NCBI RefSeq assembly: GCF_024586455.1
Contig: NC_065921.1
Span: forward strand, 8,463,401 to 8,527,400
DNA from: Bactrocera neohumeralis
Lineage: Eukaryota > Arthropoda > Insecta > Diptera > Tephritidae
Length of the DNA stretch: 64,000 nt
Direction of reading: 5' to 3'
Within the stretch, counting starts at the first letter, position 1; each line of letters starts with the position of its first letter. Below, piece by piece: positions 46,050 to 57,473 of the stretch. The translations under genes were made by a program, and so were the position numbers. A model generated the notes under the pieces. The model was not told the origin of the DNA, did not search any database, and worked only from the letters and a program-made list of their open reading frames with translations.

Positions 46050-46945
46050 CAACCCGTGCCCGAGAAATTTTTCTGCTGCGTTCTGCGCTAAAAGGCTCCG
46101 TCCAAACTCCACCTCGGTCAGCTGTAATACATGCAATGGATGGATACGTTTAAAAACGTGCTCAGGCTGAACTTGGCATAAGCTTTTGACACAGTCAACC
46201 AAACAACGCTACTAGAGGACATCGACAAATCTACGCTCCCTCCAGGTATGAAGAGGTGGACTATGTAACTACAGACATGCCAGAATACTGCACTCCGGAC
46301 CGTAACGCGATGCCTCTTGATGTCTTCTATCAAACATCTACACAGTGAAGGTATGCATGCTCCCAATAAGAAGCATTAAGAACTTCTCTCAAAGCAGTCT
46401 CTGCTGGGGTGTTTTCGTAGAAATAATCCCGGCAACACTTGTTTAAAGTGGAAACGCTTCCTAAGAGCATTAAGAGGTCATTCCTCAATTATGTCGACAA
46501 CATAAAACAATACGCAACTAACTTCAGACATGTACTGACCGCCATTAACACCTACACCGACCCTCTCAGCGAATGGTGTGCTGCTTAGAGTCAAACCACC
46601 ACCCATTACAGACGACGAACTCGAGTTGCCGCGAGAATCGAGAGAGACTCTTGCGCAGCTTCGTTCTGGATACTTTATCAGGGGTCGATTCTGGATAAGT
46701 AGGAGTTTAGCTACTTATCCAGAATCGACCCCGACATAGCCAATATGCATATGTCCAACATACACGAGCAATCGCATGACTCAAACCACCCCTTTGCATG
46801 CCCAGCAGTCCCTACACATCTGAAACCCCTCACCCTATGGTGCGACCCCGTCGAAATAACTGTTCCCTGGGCCTACCGTTGGATGAACTTGAACATTGTC
46901 ACCTTAACAGGGACTAGATAATCGTTACAACAACAACTGATAAAT
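46050..46945 (+). mobile_element. Jockey-like LINE, RT scrap and complete C-terminus
   Basis: AFDTVNQTTLLEDI (46182-46223) followed by DKSTLPPGMKRWTM is the first catalytic region of a Jockey-type RT, with its aspartate kept (AFD). The YADD half is deleted. The C-terminal part starts again with LPRESRETLAQLRSGYF (46626-46676) and ends DELEHCHLNRD followed by a stop (about 46880-46920). After it come GATAATCGTTACAACAACAAC, a typical 3' end with ACA repeats instead of a long poly(A). Inside is a perfect inverted repeat at 46681-46732. Frames break around it. Confidence 0.88.
46681..46732. repeat. perfect palindrome, 22-bp arms, 8-bp spacer
   Basis: The left arm GGGGTCGATTCTGGATAAGTAG-type sequence at 46681-46702 is the exact reverse complement of 46711-46732. 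The spacer is GAGTTTAG. The right arm is the part of the LINE reading frame that would be expected here, so the left arm is an inverted duplicate of it. Confidence 0.95.
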
Positions 46946-47935
46946 TTCGTTTCTTCGGTGTTGTAAGTTCAATAAAATAAAAATTGAAATTGTAAAACTC
47001 ACTCAGTTACCCGTAATCTCCTTCCCTCATTGTAATTGCTACTTATTTATAAATACATATTAATAGTTCATTATGACATACTCATTCCAGCAACAAGTTG
47101 CTGCTGCTTCACTTCTTACTAAGTGGGTTTCATAGTTACAATCCTTTTTTCTGGTCAAGCTCCACTTAGCCACCCGATTAAACTCTCTTTGTTTCACAAA
47201 CTTACTCGTAATGAAGGTCAAAGCACATCATCGCATCACTCTTTTTTTTAAATATTATGATTTTCTTCTTTTTTTATAGATATTTTACTCATCAACTTAT
47301 TTAATTTTTTTTTTAAATTACCCTTAAGTTCGGTCACTGCAATGATTCTTTGTTGACTGGTTGAACATCATTTGATAAATCACTTTTGCGCTTCGCTCGT
47401 TTCCAATCCAATGAGCTGCATTAATTTCAGCAACGCATAGAAAGAACCGACGCGAGTATAAGGGGTTAGGAATGAGAAGCGTGGAGAAAAAGGCGAAGAG
47501 CGAATAAGCAGAGTAGAGAGTGAGGAAAATATAGAATGAGTTAGATGCATTAAGCACTCGTTCATAAATCACAGCGAGACGTTTGATTCTGCCAGTCTGT
47601 GTTAATGGTACTTTATTTACTAAGTGAATTATAGGCTATTTAAATAAAATAGATTTAAAATTAAATGCCATGATAGATTGGCAAATGAGGGAAATATATC
47701 TGCGGTCATCGTTTTGACAAAAGTTATAGGTAACAGTAGGCAAAGCAAAGTGGGTAGTAGTAGTGGAGTTAATTTATTAATCTGCGTGGTTCTGTTGGGT
47801 AAAATTATGATATAATCATACGAAAACTAGGTTAAGACGCCTTAAAATTAACCGATAAATAAGATTTCAAATCAATCAGATGTTTGAAAATAGTTATATC
47901 AGGTATATGGAAGCTAAGGAGAGTATTAACCCGAT
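46946..47935. other. unassigned DNA
   Basis: Nothing recognised. Overlapping minus-strand frames at 47324-47572 have no motif. Confidence 0.4.
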
Positions 47936-47939
47936 TCAA

Positions 47940-48190
47940 CCCATTTTTGATAAACAGCCGTTTTATGACAGTGTTATGCGCCAAAGTCGAGTCTTAAGTC
48001 TGATATTTTAGAGTAAGACCTTTGATAACGCTGTTGCAATCACACTGTCTGATCAAAATTGACCCGGACTGGCAAAAAATATTTTCGTACTTTAATACAA
48101 ATTTTTGTAAAATCATCTTAAAAATTTGGCTTCTGACATAATACAAGCATGATAACGTTGAAGACAACTTAATTTATTGCACTGGTTATA
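47940..48190 (+). repeat. dispersed repeat with TGATCAAAATTGACCCGGACTG core, copy 2
   Basis: CTGATCAAAATTGACCCGGACTGGCAAAAAATATTTT starts near 48052. It is followed by AATACAAGCATGATAACG near 48141. It is related, in inverted orientation, to 45.70-45.88 kb, and its core to 53.40-53.43 kb. Confidence 0.7.
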
Positions 48191-48344
48191 ATTTTTTTGA
48201 TAAACAGGCATACTTGTAGTATTACTAGAAAAAGATTCATTTCGGATTTCAATAATTTCAGATTAACCGCTTTCGGTATGGTTCGATTTTAACAATATTT
48301 GGACTTGGTACAGCATACTTTAAAGACAGTATTATTGCAAATTT

Positions 48345-49378
48345 TTCATAAGTTGCCTTTTATATAGTATGTCGGGATTTGACAATCCTGAAGCTTTGAC
48401 ATTCGAGCACTATTTATGTTGTTTACAGTACTTAAAATATTAATCTCGGCCAAAAAATGGAATTAAATGACGAATATGGTATTTTGCGCGAGTATATTTT
48501 GCAACTTTCGACGTTGATTGATTCAACAATAGTGCATCGATGAACTTAATTTAATTTGTGGTGATGACGCGCCATTAAGGACCAGTGTTTATCGATGATA
48601 AAGTGCATTCAATCGAGATCGCAGATCACTACAAAACGAATTTCGTGAAGGTCGTCCAAAATAAGTTGCTGTTCCGGTAACTATTGATGCCGTGCGCAAA
48701 CTGATATTGCAAGATCATCGTGTGATCTATCATGAGATTGACACTACTAAAGGATTTAGTGGGATCAGCATACATTCAATATTACATGAAAATTTGACTG
48801 TAAAAAAACTTATTCACCTTGGATCCCATACAATTTTTCAATCGCTCAAAAAAAGACTCTTGTTGATTACATTATACGTATAAGTCCGAAAATAAAAAGC
48901 AGTCGACCTAATTCCAGATATCCCAGAAATTTATACAAGCAGGCTCAAGGCGCTTATATCCATCTGTGTGGACAGGGATCACATCCCCTCCATCGCGCCC
49001 AAAAACTGGACATTTCGCAACCATACTCTCCAGAGCGGCAACTTTGTGAGTGGTCAGGAAAACCAACAAGACGGACGTTTAGTTTGATGAGTCATCCAAG
49101 TCGCCGAAAGATTTCTATTTCTTTCCGTACATAAAAAATAAACTAAGGCGTCAACGTTTGCCGACACCTGAAGATGTCGTTGATGTGTTTAGAACGCATT
49201 GTTTTGAGATACCTCAATATGAGTGGCGAAAGAGATTCGACAATTGGTTCAAACGCATGCAAAAGTATATACAATTTAATGGAGATTATTTTGAAAAATC
49301 AAAAAAAAAAACCTTTTGAGGAATAATATTTGTTTTTTTTTCTTTTTAATCTCGAAATATAAAAGGCAACCCCCTCGT
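48345..49378 (+). mobile_element. mariner element with matching terminal repeats, decayed
   Basis: The left end AGTTGCCTTTTATATAGTA (48351-48369) pairs with the right end ATATAAAAGGCAACCCCCTCG (49358-49377), and TA lies outside each. The N-terminal pieces are IDELNLI.GDDAPLRTSVYR (about 48540-48595) and TIDAVRKLILQDHRVIYHEI (about 48681-48740). The C-terminal pieces are KDFYFFPYIKNKLRRQRLPT (about 49108-49167) and WRKRFDNWFKRMQKYIQFNG (about 49222-49281). The central part with the first two catalytic blocks (about 48900-49080) could not be read as mariner, and the PPYSPxLAP block is shortened to SHPSRRKDF-like text. It is inactive. Confidence 0.85.
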
Positions 49379-49728
49379 ATGGGATGGAGCCGTGGTTGTG
49401 ATTCGATTTCACTAATTTTCACACCATAGTATAGGAATGTCGGGATAATGTCATGTATCGAAATTGGTCGAAGCGTTCTTGAGATATAGGATTTCACCTA
49501 AATGGGAGATGATTTCACGTATCACAACTAAATAGAAGTAAACTTTAGCTCACTTGATTTCACTAATATACTTCTGTCTTGCTCAGTTTTTACCAAAAGA
49601 TTTTGCATTGAAAACAAAATTAATCAAAATAAAACTCACATGACCCTCAATCTCAGAACCCCCCAAACCCAAATAGCAAAGGATGATCCTTACATAAATT
49701 CACAATTTTTATACCCCTGAATGCTGTA
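49379..49728. other. unassigned spacer
   Basis: Nothing recognised. Confidence 0.4.
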
Positions 49729-50850
49729 GAGTATTCCAAGTAGAGGTACTTTTTCCAATAGCCATTTTTCGACGGATCACGTGTGAGTCGTGTCAAGCTG
49801 ACATGTTATCTTTGTTCAGAATTCTTTGGCATTTTGTCATGGAAAGTCTTATACCTAAACAACAAATCGTTTAACTTTATTACGAAAATTCTCGTTCTGT
49901 AAAGAATGTGTTTCGCGTATCACTTAACTTATGGTTAACATAATCAACCCGCTGAGCATACTATTCGCAACCCCATTATCCATCTTGAGACCCAGCATTC
50001 ATTATTGGATTATACTTGTATTCCATCGAATAGACTACATCCAGTACGCAGTGAAGGAAATATAGCAGCCGTAGCTGAGAGTGTATACAAAAACTGCGGA
50101 GAGTCGATTCGGTGCTATTCGCAGCAACTCGGACTGACGTATAAAGCGATTTGGAGCATTTTACGTCGAGATCTTAAATTGAAAGCGTATAAAATACAGC
50201 TTGTGCAAAAACTGAAGCCGCTCGACCTTCCCAAGCGACATTGCTGCGCAAAATAGACTCTTGAAATATTCCGACGTTTTCGAACCAAATTTTTTTGGGT
50301 ATGTAAACAAGCAAAATTGCCGAGAAAATAACGGTTTCCTGTGGTTTGTGCGCCGGTGAAACCATCGCTCCATATTTCTTCAAAAATGATGCCGGTGAGA
50401 ACGTAACTGTCAATGGCGACCATTATCGCGCCATGATAACCAACTATTTGATGCCTGAAATTGAAGCTCGTGATCTCGTCGACATTTCGTTTCAACAAGA
50501 CGGCGCCACTTCCCACACTTCGCATCAATCAATAGATTAATAGAAAGAACACATCGATGAGCAGATTATTTCACGTTTTGGGTCTATCGATTGGCCACCA
50601 AGATAGTCTGATATCACAACGTTAGACTTTTTCCTGTGGGAATATGTAAAGTCTGAAGTCTATGCGGACAATCCGGCTTCGATTTAGGACTTGGAGCAAA
50701 ATATCACGCGCCAGTTACCAGTCGAAATGTTCGAACGAGTCATCGAAAATTGGACTCAACGGATGAACCATCTGGGACGTAGCGGCCGCCAACATGTGAA
50801 AGAGATAAATCTCAGAAACTGAGTTTGAAAGAATGTTCTATGGATCACCC
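49729..50850 (+). mobile_element. DD41D-type mariner element, near full length, decayed (copy 2)
   Basis: Ends are GAGTATTCCA (49729-49738) and TGGATCACCC (50841-50850). The transposase blocks include SIRCYSQQLGLTYKAIWSIL (about 50108-50164), FKNDAGENVTVNGDHYRAMI (about 50382-50440), DISFQQDGATSHTSHQSID (about 50482-50538, second aspartate kept) and ITTLDFFLWEYVKSEVYADN (about 50612-50671, third aspartate kept). The separation of 41 residues is conserved. At least four stops and a frame change near 50.26 kb break it. The first catalytic block has been lost in a deletion around 50.28 kb. Confidence 0.88.
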
Positions 50851-52475
50851 TTTATTATACAATATTACTTCCATCCATCTGTGCTAGTTTTTATACAATA
50901 AGTGATTAAAACCGTTCCTTCCCTCTTATTTCAATATTGTAGTGTGTTCAATACACAAATGTATATTTTCAAAGGTAAACTTTCAATTTCAATTTGCAGA
51001 TGAAAAATCAATTTGCCAGCTTAGAATTCAATTCGTGAACACTAAAATAAAATCCCCCGAACAATGCCAAAAATACCAATTAAATATGGAAAATATATTC
51101 GAGTATTTTGTGCGATGGCATTCACATACTCGTTCGATACATAGATTACGGTTGATCGCGCAATTGAGTTTGTTACATTTCCAGCATTTATTTGCTAAGT
51201 TGCACCAAAAATAGAGCAAATCGATGAATACAAAAATATATTGCAAAATACTTATGAAGGATTGTAAATGAAAACTATATTCAATAACGAAATTCCGCGC
51301 TATCCGTGTTTTGTAGAGTTTTAGTGGAAATTTAATCAAATATCAAAGAGCGCCGCATGCCAGCAAAAAAGTGTTAAGTGAAAGTATTTCCCACACACAC
51401 ACACACACACACACACATGTGCGACCAAAAGCATGTAAATATTTGCGCACAGCGTTTCGGAACGTGCAAAATTGCCCGCGAAATTCACGGCTAATAAATT
51501 CTACACGGTTCCATTGCTGTTTTTGCTTTTCGAAGCGCGCGGCGAATGTAGGTCAGCCGCCGCAGCCGACTTTTGGAAAAAACTGTTAAGAGATTTGTGT
51601 GTTTGTTTGTTTGTGTGCTTTTTTGGGCAGTGTAGTCTTTTCAATGGCACTTGCTTAGTTGATTTAATTCATTTTATTTTCATTTTGTTTGTAAATTGAC
51701 TTCCTTTTGACCGGCGCGCCACAGCTCTCCATTTTGCGCTGAATTGGCCGCCTACAAAGGTTAACACAACACAAGTGTGGGGCAACACAAGCGTGTGTGT
51801 GTTTGTTGTGTTGCAGGCAATTTGTCGGCTGAATGTGTTGCAATTCGCTCAAAGATCTAAATCTAATTTGCCAAAAGCCGCAGTTGATCATGCCAAAAGA
51901 AAAGGACGAGCAGTTCACGGTCCAAAAAGTAGCAAATCAAAGTGACTGAGGACTAAAATAACGGTTTGAAAGCGAATTTTCCGGAGGAAATAAGTTGACA
52001 AGTCCATTAAAAAATGTCTAAACGGTTTTTCTGATAAAAAAGTGAAATTTAATTTGAACGATTTATTACGAATTACTTAAACATTTCCAAATAAAAAAAG
52101 TAAAAAGAATTTCCGGATTTATCATTAAGTTATACCTTCAAAATTAACTGTTTTGCAATAAAACGAAATTTCAATGTCTTTTTCAGAATAAAACTCACAC
52201 TATAGAATGGTTTTCCGAATGCATAGTTAAAAATTGCCACATAATCTGTAAGAAAGTTTAGTAAAATATTAAAAAAAAGAATGCCCCATATGCCTTAAAA
52301 CTTTGATATTGGCTATCAAAATCTGAAAAGAGTAAACCTAATCCCAATTTAATCTTTCATAAACGCAAGCTCACACAATCTCATTTAGTATTATTTCTAC
52401 CTTTGTTAGAAATTGTCAAAAAAGATTAATATCACATATGGTCATTCATACCTGCTCATAAAAAATTGGCAGTTT
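50851..52475. other. unassigned DNA
   Basis: Contains a CA microsatellite and a GC-richer patch (51.4-51.95 kb) without recognisable coding sequence. Confidence 0.4.
51392..51416. repeat. CA microsatellite
   Basis: About twelve uninterrupted CA units, the longest in the window. Confidence 0.97.
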
Positions 52476-52479
52476 CAGG

Positions 52480-53180
52480 TGCAAGATACTATACCCATGT
52501 TGGGCAAGTGCTTCCTGAGCCTTCGGGGCCTATAATAGAGCGCGGCAAGGAGGCGAAATTGCCAGGTTGCAGTCTCCCAGTAAAGCTTGGCGTGGCGCTG
52601 CCTGCTGCCAGTGCCATTTTCTCCCTACTCTCTCATTCGTGCGGCGGAGCAAGTCCATTACTCTGCAATGCATGGTTCTGGACCCATCACCCTGGAAACT
52701 GCCGCAGTGCGGGCTGGTTCATCGGACAGCTCATTGCCGGCTACCCCTTTAAAACCCGGCGTTTAAGCCTTCCTATACACTCCTCCACTAATAGCGATTC
52801 GTTCTCATAAACTAAGATCGTGTTTACTGCCGCTTGGCTATCGCTGATTATAGGATGAACTGCGATAGTTGTAATGGAGATTGATTTCTTCTAAACTGAC
52901 TTATAGCAAAGACGTCTGCTTGAAAGATGCTCGGAAAACGGTCCAGTGATATGGATAGTTTGGTATGAAGTCCGGCAATGAATGCTCGAATGTCTTAGGT
53001 GTTTCCGAACCGTCAGTATACCACTGGATAGTGCTGCCTCTCAATAGATTGTTGATCCATTTTGACGTTTTGATGAATATACGATCCTCAGCTGCTTTTT
53101 CTTTTGAGACCTTTACTCGACGTCATTTTTGTAAGAGGTTCAGGTATTTTGGTACAAGTCTAGCATTGACACACTTTATC
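52480..53180 (-). mobile_element. LINE RNase H domain remnant
   Basis: Reading downward: IQWYTDGSE (about 53030-53005, first catalytic aspartate), SIFQADVFAI (about 52925-52897, where the catalytic glutamate of FQAE is aspartate), ISDSQAAVNTI (about 52852-52820, next aspartate) and VAGNELSDEPARTAAVSRVM (about 52745-52688, domain end). The order and spacing are those of a LINE RNase H. Upstream text EDRIFIKTSKWINNLLRG belongs to the linker after the RT. Between blocks the frame changes twice. The part below 52.67 kb is assigned by continuity. Confidence 0.82.
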
Positions 53181-53394
53181 TTCAAAACATTAACCAAAAT
53201 CCGGTACCTACACCATCATTTTCAAGCACGCTTACTTTAACTTTTTCGATATCATCGTTATTAATAGAGGTGGGTCGACGACCCGCATGCAGTACGTTTT
53301 CGATGTACTTATTCGCGACCTACACTGAAGGATTTTTACTACTCAAACATTTGTGTTTGTGATAAACTTGACTCCTCAAAATACTTCTATATCG

Positions 53395-53435
53395 ACCAAT
53401 CCGGGTCAATTTTGATCACATGGTGTTCAACCTAA
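53395..53435 (-). repeat. dispersed repeat core, copy 3 (partial)
   Basis: The reverse complement reads GTGATCAAAATTGACCCGGATTGGTCGA, matching the core of the repeats at 45.7 and 48.05 kb. The flanking parts of the family are not seen here. Confidence 0.55.
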
Positions 53436-53439
53436 ATGG

Positions 53440-53830
53440 GTAATATTCATTATTATTTTAAAGAACATTCTTTGGCATTTATATTTTGAAGATTATCTCT
53501 TTCAAATGTTGGTCGCAGCTACGTCTCAGACGGTCCATCCGTTGAGTTCATTTTCGATGACTCTTTCAAGCATTTCGACTGTTTTGTTTCAATGCTTGAA
53601 TTGAAGCGGGAGGGGTGGCTCACCGAAGTGGTCGCTCAATAAACCCATAGATTGAAACGATGTGTGGAAAGTGGTGCCGTCTTGGAAACCAAATGTCTTC
53701 GAGATCACGAGTTTCACTTTCAGGCATCAAATAGTCGGTTTTTATGACGCATTAACGGTCGTTAACAACGGATACTTTATCACCGGCATAATTTTTGAAT
53801 ATATATGGACCGATGATCCCACTGGTATAT
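53440..53830 (-). mobile_element. DD41D-type mariner element, truncated (copy 3)
   Basis: The minus strand reads PYIFKNYAGDKVSV (about 53805-53765), TDYLMPESETRDLEDIWF (about 53735-53683), then the text of the second catalytic block in a shifted frame, and after a deletion QRMDRLRRSCDQHLKEIIFK (about 53550-53490). The segment with the third catalytic aspartate is gone. It closely follows the wording of copies 1 and 2 and keeps only the 3' third of the element. Confidence 0.85.
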
Positions 53831-56160
53831 ATAAATCGACAACGGACCTCGAAATTTAAATACAAAACTGAGTATTAAATAGTAATCACGGTAATTTTCA
53901 TACTGAAATTGGACAAAATCTTTGAATATGTCATATCAACTACCCTGCACTACATAAACAGGAGGATTTATGTTCTTCCAGTCTTCATATCTCTCTTGCA
54001 CTATGTACCGAAAAGAAAAGCTGCCATCTATTTCGTTGACTTCAAAGTATATATACCGTATAGAAAAGAAAATATTTTAGTTAAAATGCGCGTGGAGTTT
54101 ACCATGAGGTCATTTCCTTCTTTCATTATTGGCGTTGGTATAGCATGAGGTTATTTAGAAACAAAAATAAGTTTAGTTTCATAATCATTACATACAAATT
54201 GCTGATTTCGAAAACAACATTTTTTAACCAATAATTATTGAAGCTAACTAGAAATATAATACATTTCTTAAATTGCAAAATAAATATTCGAGGCATTTTT
54301 TTCCTAACTTATCTCTATTTCACTTGTTTGGGCTACACTTATTAAAGTTCACAGCAAATATATGCCAAAAATATGAGTTTCTCTCAAAAACTTACCGTTA
54401 TCAGCTACCCATATAAATTAACTATTTTCTCTGAAAGCTACTGCAGAGCACCCCCACTCCTCGCGCGTTAAGTGAGACGTGCGATTAAACAAACTTTAGC
54501 ACTGATATTAGTTTCATGCAAGACGCCACCCGCTGCGAACGCACTAAACGCATGCCCAACTCATGCTCATTAATACCCACAACTTTGTAACTACAACAAC
54601 TGCAATAAACACAAAACCACAGCCGCACAAAAGTACTTTAAGGACCCTCAAGTGTAGCTTCATTTTTGCCACGACAGCTTTATGTCATTCACTTGCGGCA
54701 ACTTTCCCCGCATAGTGATGTGCTTGCACACAATTCATGCATGTGACTGCAAATACATATATACATGTATATATTTACAGATTTATATATACTACATACA
54801 TACTTATATGCTACTTTGGCATTGCACGCTGACACTTTCTTATTTCATTAAATTTTCTCAACCATTAGATGCGACAATATAAATTTATATCTCAGCACTA
54901 AAATGTAAGTACTTCACACACACATACATATAGATGTGCATATGTATATGTGAGTGTATTTAGCGCAACTTAGCTTATCACTGTGTCATTTTCAATTTCA
55001 GTAAGGACCAAGCTTTGACGAAAGCATGATAAACCTTATCGTGGTAATTTACTGAGAGTGACAAGTGAGAATGCTGGCTGACTTGCTGGCTGGTTGGCTG
55101 CCTGGCGACGGTAGACGTGAGGCGTGCGAGCGGAAGCACAATGTTGGTGGAGAGCGTTTACTTTGAATCTAATGAGCAGCGACTCAAGCGGGTCCACAAA
55201 CTCACACATACACACACACACATTCACAAGGAGCTGCCAAGAATAGCAGCAAGTGTTGCATTGGCTTCCTATACAGCATTTACAACAATTTGCATGTCAG
55301 TCACGCCTTAGCGGGGGATAAATAATGTAAGCGCTTCAGACGCGCGGATATAAACATAAAAAGCGCACACGCACGCTCGCACGCCACTAGCCAGCTCAGC
55401 TTACTATGTATCACTTATATGTGCGCCAATGCGAGTGCAAAGGTACAAAGCGATAGCAAGCGAGTGCTGGCAAATTAGTCTGGAGTGGTGTTTCGTACTT
55501 AGCACTGTGTCAAGCTGACGTGCAGCTGGCAAACGCAACTTGAGCGAATCAAATAAATTGAATGCAATTTGTTAGCATTTGCCAAAGCATAAGGTACACC
55601 ATGTCGTATGAGTATTTGCAGGACAACAGCGGAAAAGGGCGAAACACACACACACACATGTGCGCTGGTGATGATAGTATCGCTGACATTCACTTATCTC
55701 CAATGACAATTGCAGTAATAGTGTGCACGTGTGCTTTTGTGCTCGTTATTCTACATATGCATATGTGTGTGTATGTGGAAGTGTGTTGTATAGAAGGTTG
55801 AAGAAGACGGTGTCAAATAAAATGTGATGTCTCGGCAGGATGGAAAATCAAAGTTTGAAATGTTGTAAAGCAAAAGTGTAAATACTGCAGATCAGATGAT
55901 GAAAATGCAAGAGAGGAAACGGTAATATGCTTATGTGGGTGATTATATACTTTGTTAAGCGTGGGGGAGTATTCCCATATGAGTATTCCCATATAAATAA
56001 AAAAAAAAACTTATACAGCGCTAGAATTTGGCATTAAAGCTCCGATATATCATAACTCTAGCTGAGTTATTTATACCTTGAATTTCTGATATATTTGACA
56101 TATAATTAATACCTTGTTTTTAAATACATAAGTGAACTATCATCAAACAAGCAATAGTTT
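53831..56160. other. unassigned DNA
   Basis: 54.6-55.8 kb is GC-richer with CA/GT runs (for example 55206-55222 and 55645-55660). No gene was recognised. The last 200 bp before the maT element are AT-rich. Confidence 0.4.
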
Positions 56161-56164
56161 TTTA

Positions 56165-57471
56165 ACCACCCGAAGTGTAACCAATTAAAAAAGCCATCAA
56201 TTCGGTTAGGAAAACTATTTTTATTTATTTAAATGTACAAAATGTGTGAAAATAATCATCGATTCAGGGCCAATTCACTCTTGCTCGATATGACCGCCTT
56301 TTGCCTTTACTATGGTCTTTGAGACGGTCAAAAAACGAATTGCAGGCTGCCCGAATGTGACTTGCTGGTATTTTGGCCCACTCACGGACAATGACTCTCT
56401 TCAGCATCTCGAGACTGGTGTATTTTTTACTTCGGACCTTGCTCTCCAAAATGGCCTAGAGAGAATAATCCATTGGATTCGAACTGGTGATTTCGAGAGT
56501 CATTGTGTGGTCGTAATGAAGTTCGGAACATTGTTTTTCAGCCATTCTTGGTTCACTCGCGCTCTGTGAGACGGTGCTGAGTCTTGTTGAAACGTCCATG
56601 GTTTGCGACCGAAATGTTTGTTTGCCCACGGCTTCAAAGCAGCCTCCAGAACACTTTCCCGATAATATGTCGCATTTACTTTGACGTCGGGCTCGATAAA
56701 AACAATTGGAGAGCGCCCATCGCCGGTGACAGCGGCCCAAACCATTATTTGTGGCGGGTGCTGCCTCCTGGTGGCCAACCGATGACTTAGATTCTCGTAT
56801 GAACGGTCGGTCAAGTAAACCCTATCGTTTTGAGAGTTTACGAATTGCTCAATTGGAAAAATGTTTTCATCAGAAAACAAAATGTTCGGAATTTGACCGC
56901 TTTCGGCCAAGCGAAGCAATAGCTTCGCTTTTTCAAGTCTTACTTGTTGCTGCTTCGGTGTGAGATCATGGGCCTTTTGAAACTTGTAAGGCTTGACCTT
57001 GAGCCATTTTTCAATATGCGTCGGATGCTGCGGTCGGATATTTTCAGTTCTTTAGCCATTTGATTGGCACTTCGTCGTGGATTTCGCACAAGTCGCTTCT
57101 TCACTTTCCGAACCATCTCACGTGACGTTGCAGTCTTTTGATGACCACCTACATGGCGTTTTGCGATGCTACCAGTATCATTGTAACGAGTGATGGTGCG
57201 ATAAACAAAAACTTTATTCACATTAAGATGTTTGAGCTCACGAACAATTGCTGGCTGTCATTTTCCAGCTAAATATAAAGCAATCACACTCTTACGTTTG
57301 AATTCCATCGCTGAACACTTTTTTTTTTTGCGTTCGCTTTTGGCAAAACGCTTTTGTACACTTGTGAAAAATACTCCGAACTGTCATTCAGCAAATTTAT
57401 AAACAGTTGATTCCAGCACGTCAGCTGTGCAAACGGTCTGAAGTTGGTTACACTTCGAATGCTGGACCCTG
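56165..57471 (-). mobile_element. maT-type (DD37D) Tc1/mariner element, near full length
   Basis: CGAAGTGTAACCAA at 56171-56184 is repeated exactly as reverse complement at 57444-57457. The right end continues to CAGGGTCCAGCATT (read inward on the minus strand), with TA at 57472-57473. The left end is less well preserved outside the shared block. The element is about 1.3 kb, the size expected of an intact member, and carries one transposase reading region on the minus strand. Confidence 0.9.
56275..57308 (-). pseudogene. maT-type DDD transposase pseudogene
   Basis: The frame covers about 345 codons, the family's usual length, starting MEFKRKSVIALYLAGK and ending KGGHIEQE plus stop. An N-terminal helix-turn-helix region (NQMAKELKISDRSIRRILKN, about codon 80-100) precedes the catalytic domain. 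Catalytic blocks are ILFSDEN (first aspartate), WTFQQDSAPSHRA (second) and NPMDYSL (third). Thirty-seven residues separate the last two if one lost base is allowed for. Damage seen: in-frame TGA at 57258-57260, a one-base loss near 57003, a one-base loss near 56500 in the stretch before the third aspartate, TAG replacing a tryptophan codon at 56456-56458, and an extra base near 56320. The rest reads well, so this is a comparatively young insertion. The product would cut and paste the element at TA sites. Confidence 0.9.
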
Positions 57472-57473
57472 TA

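Noticed and set aside
56584..56963. plus-strand frames inside the maT element
   Set aside because: Shadows of the well-preserved minus-strand transposase.
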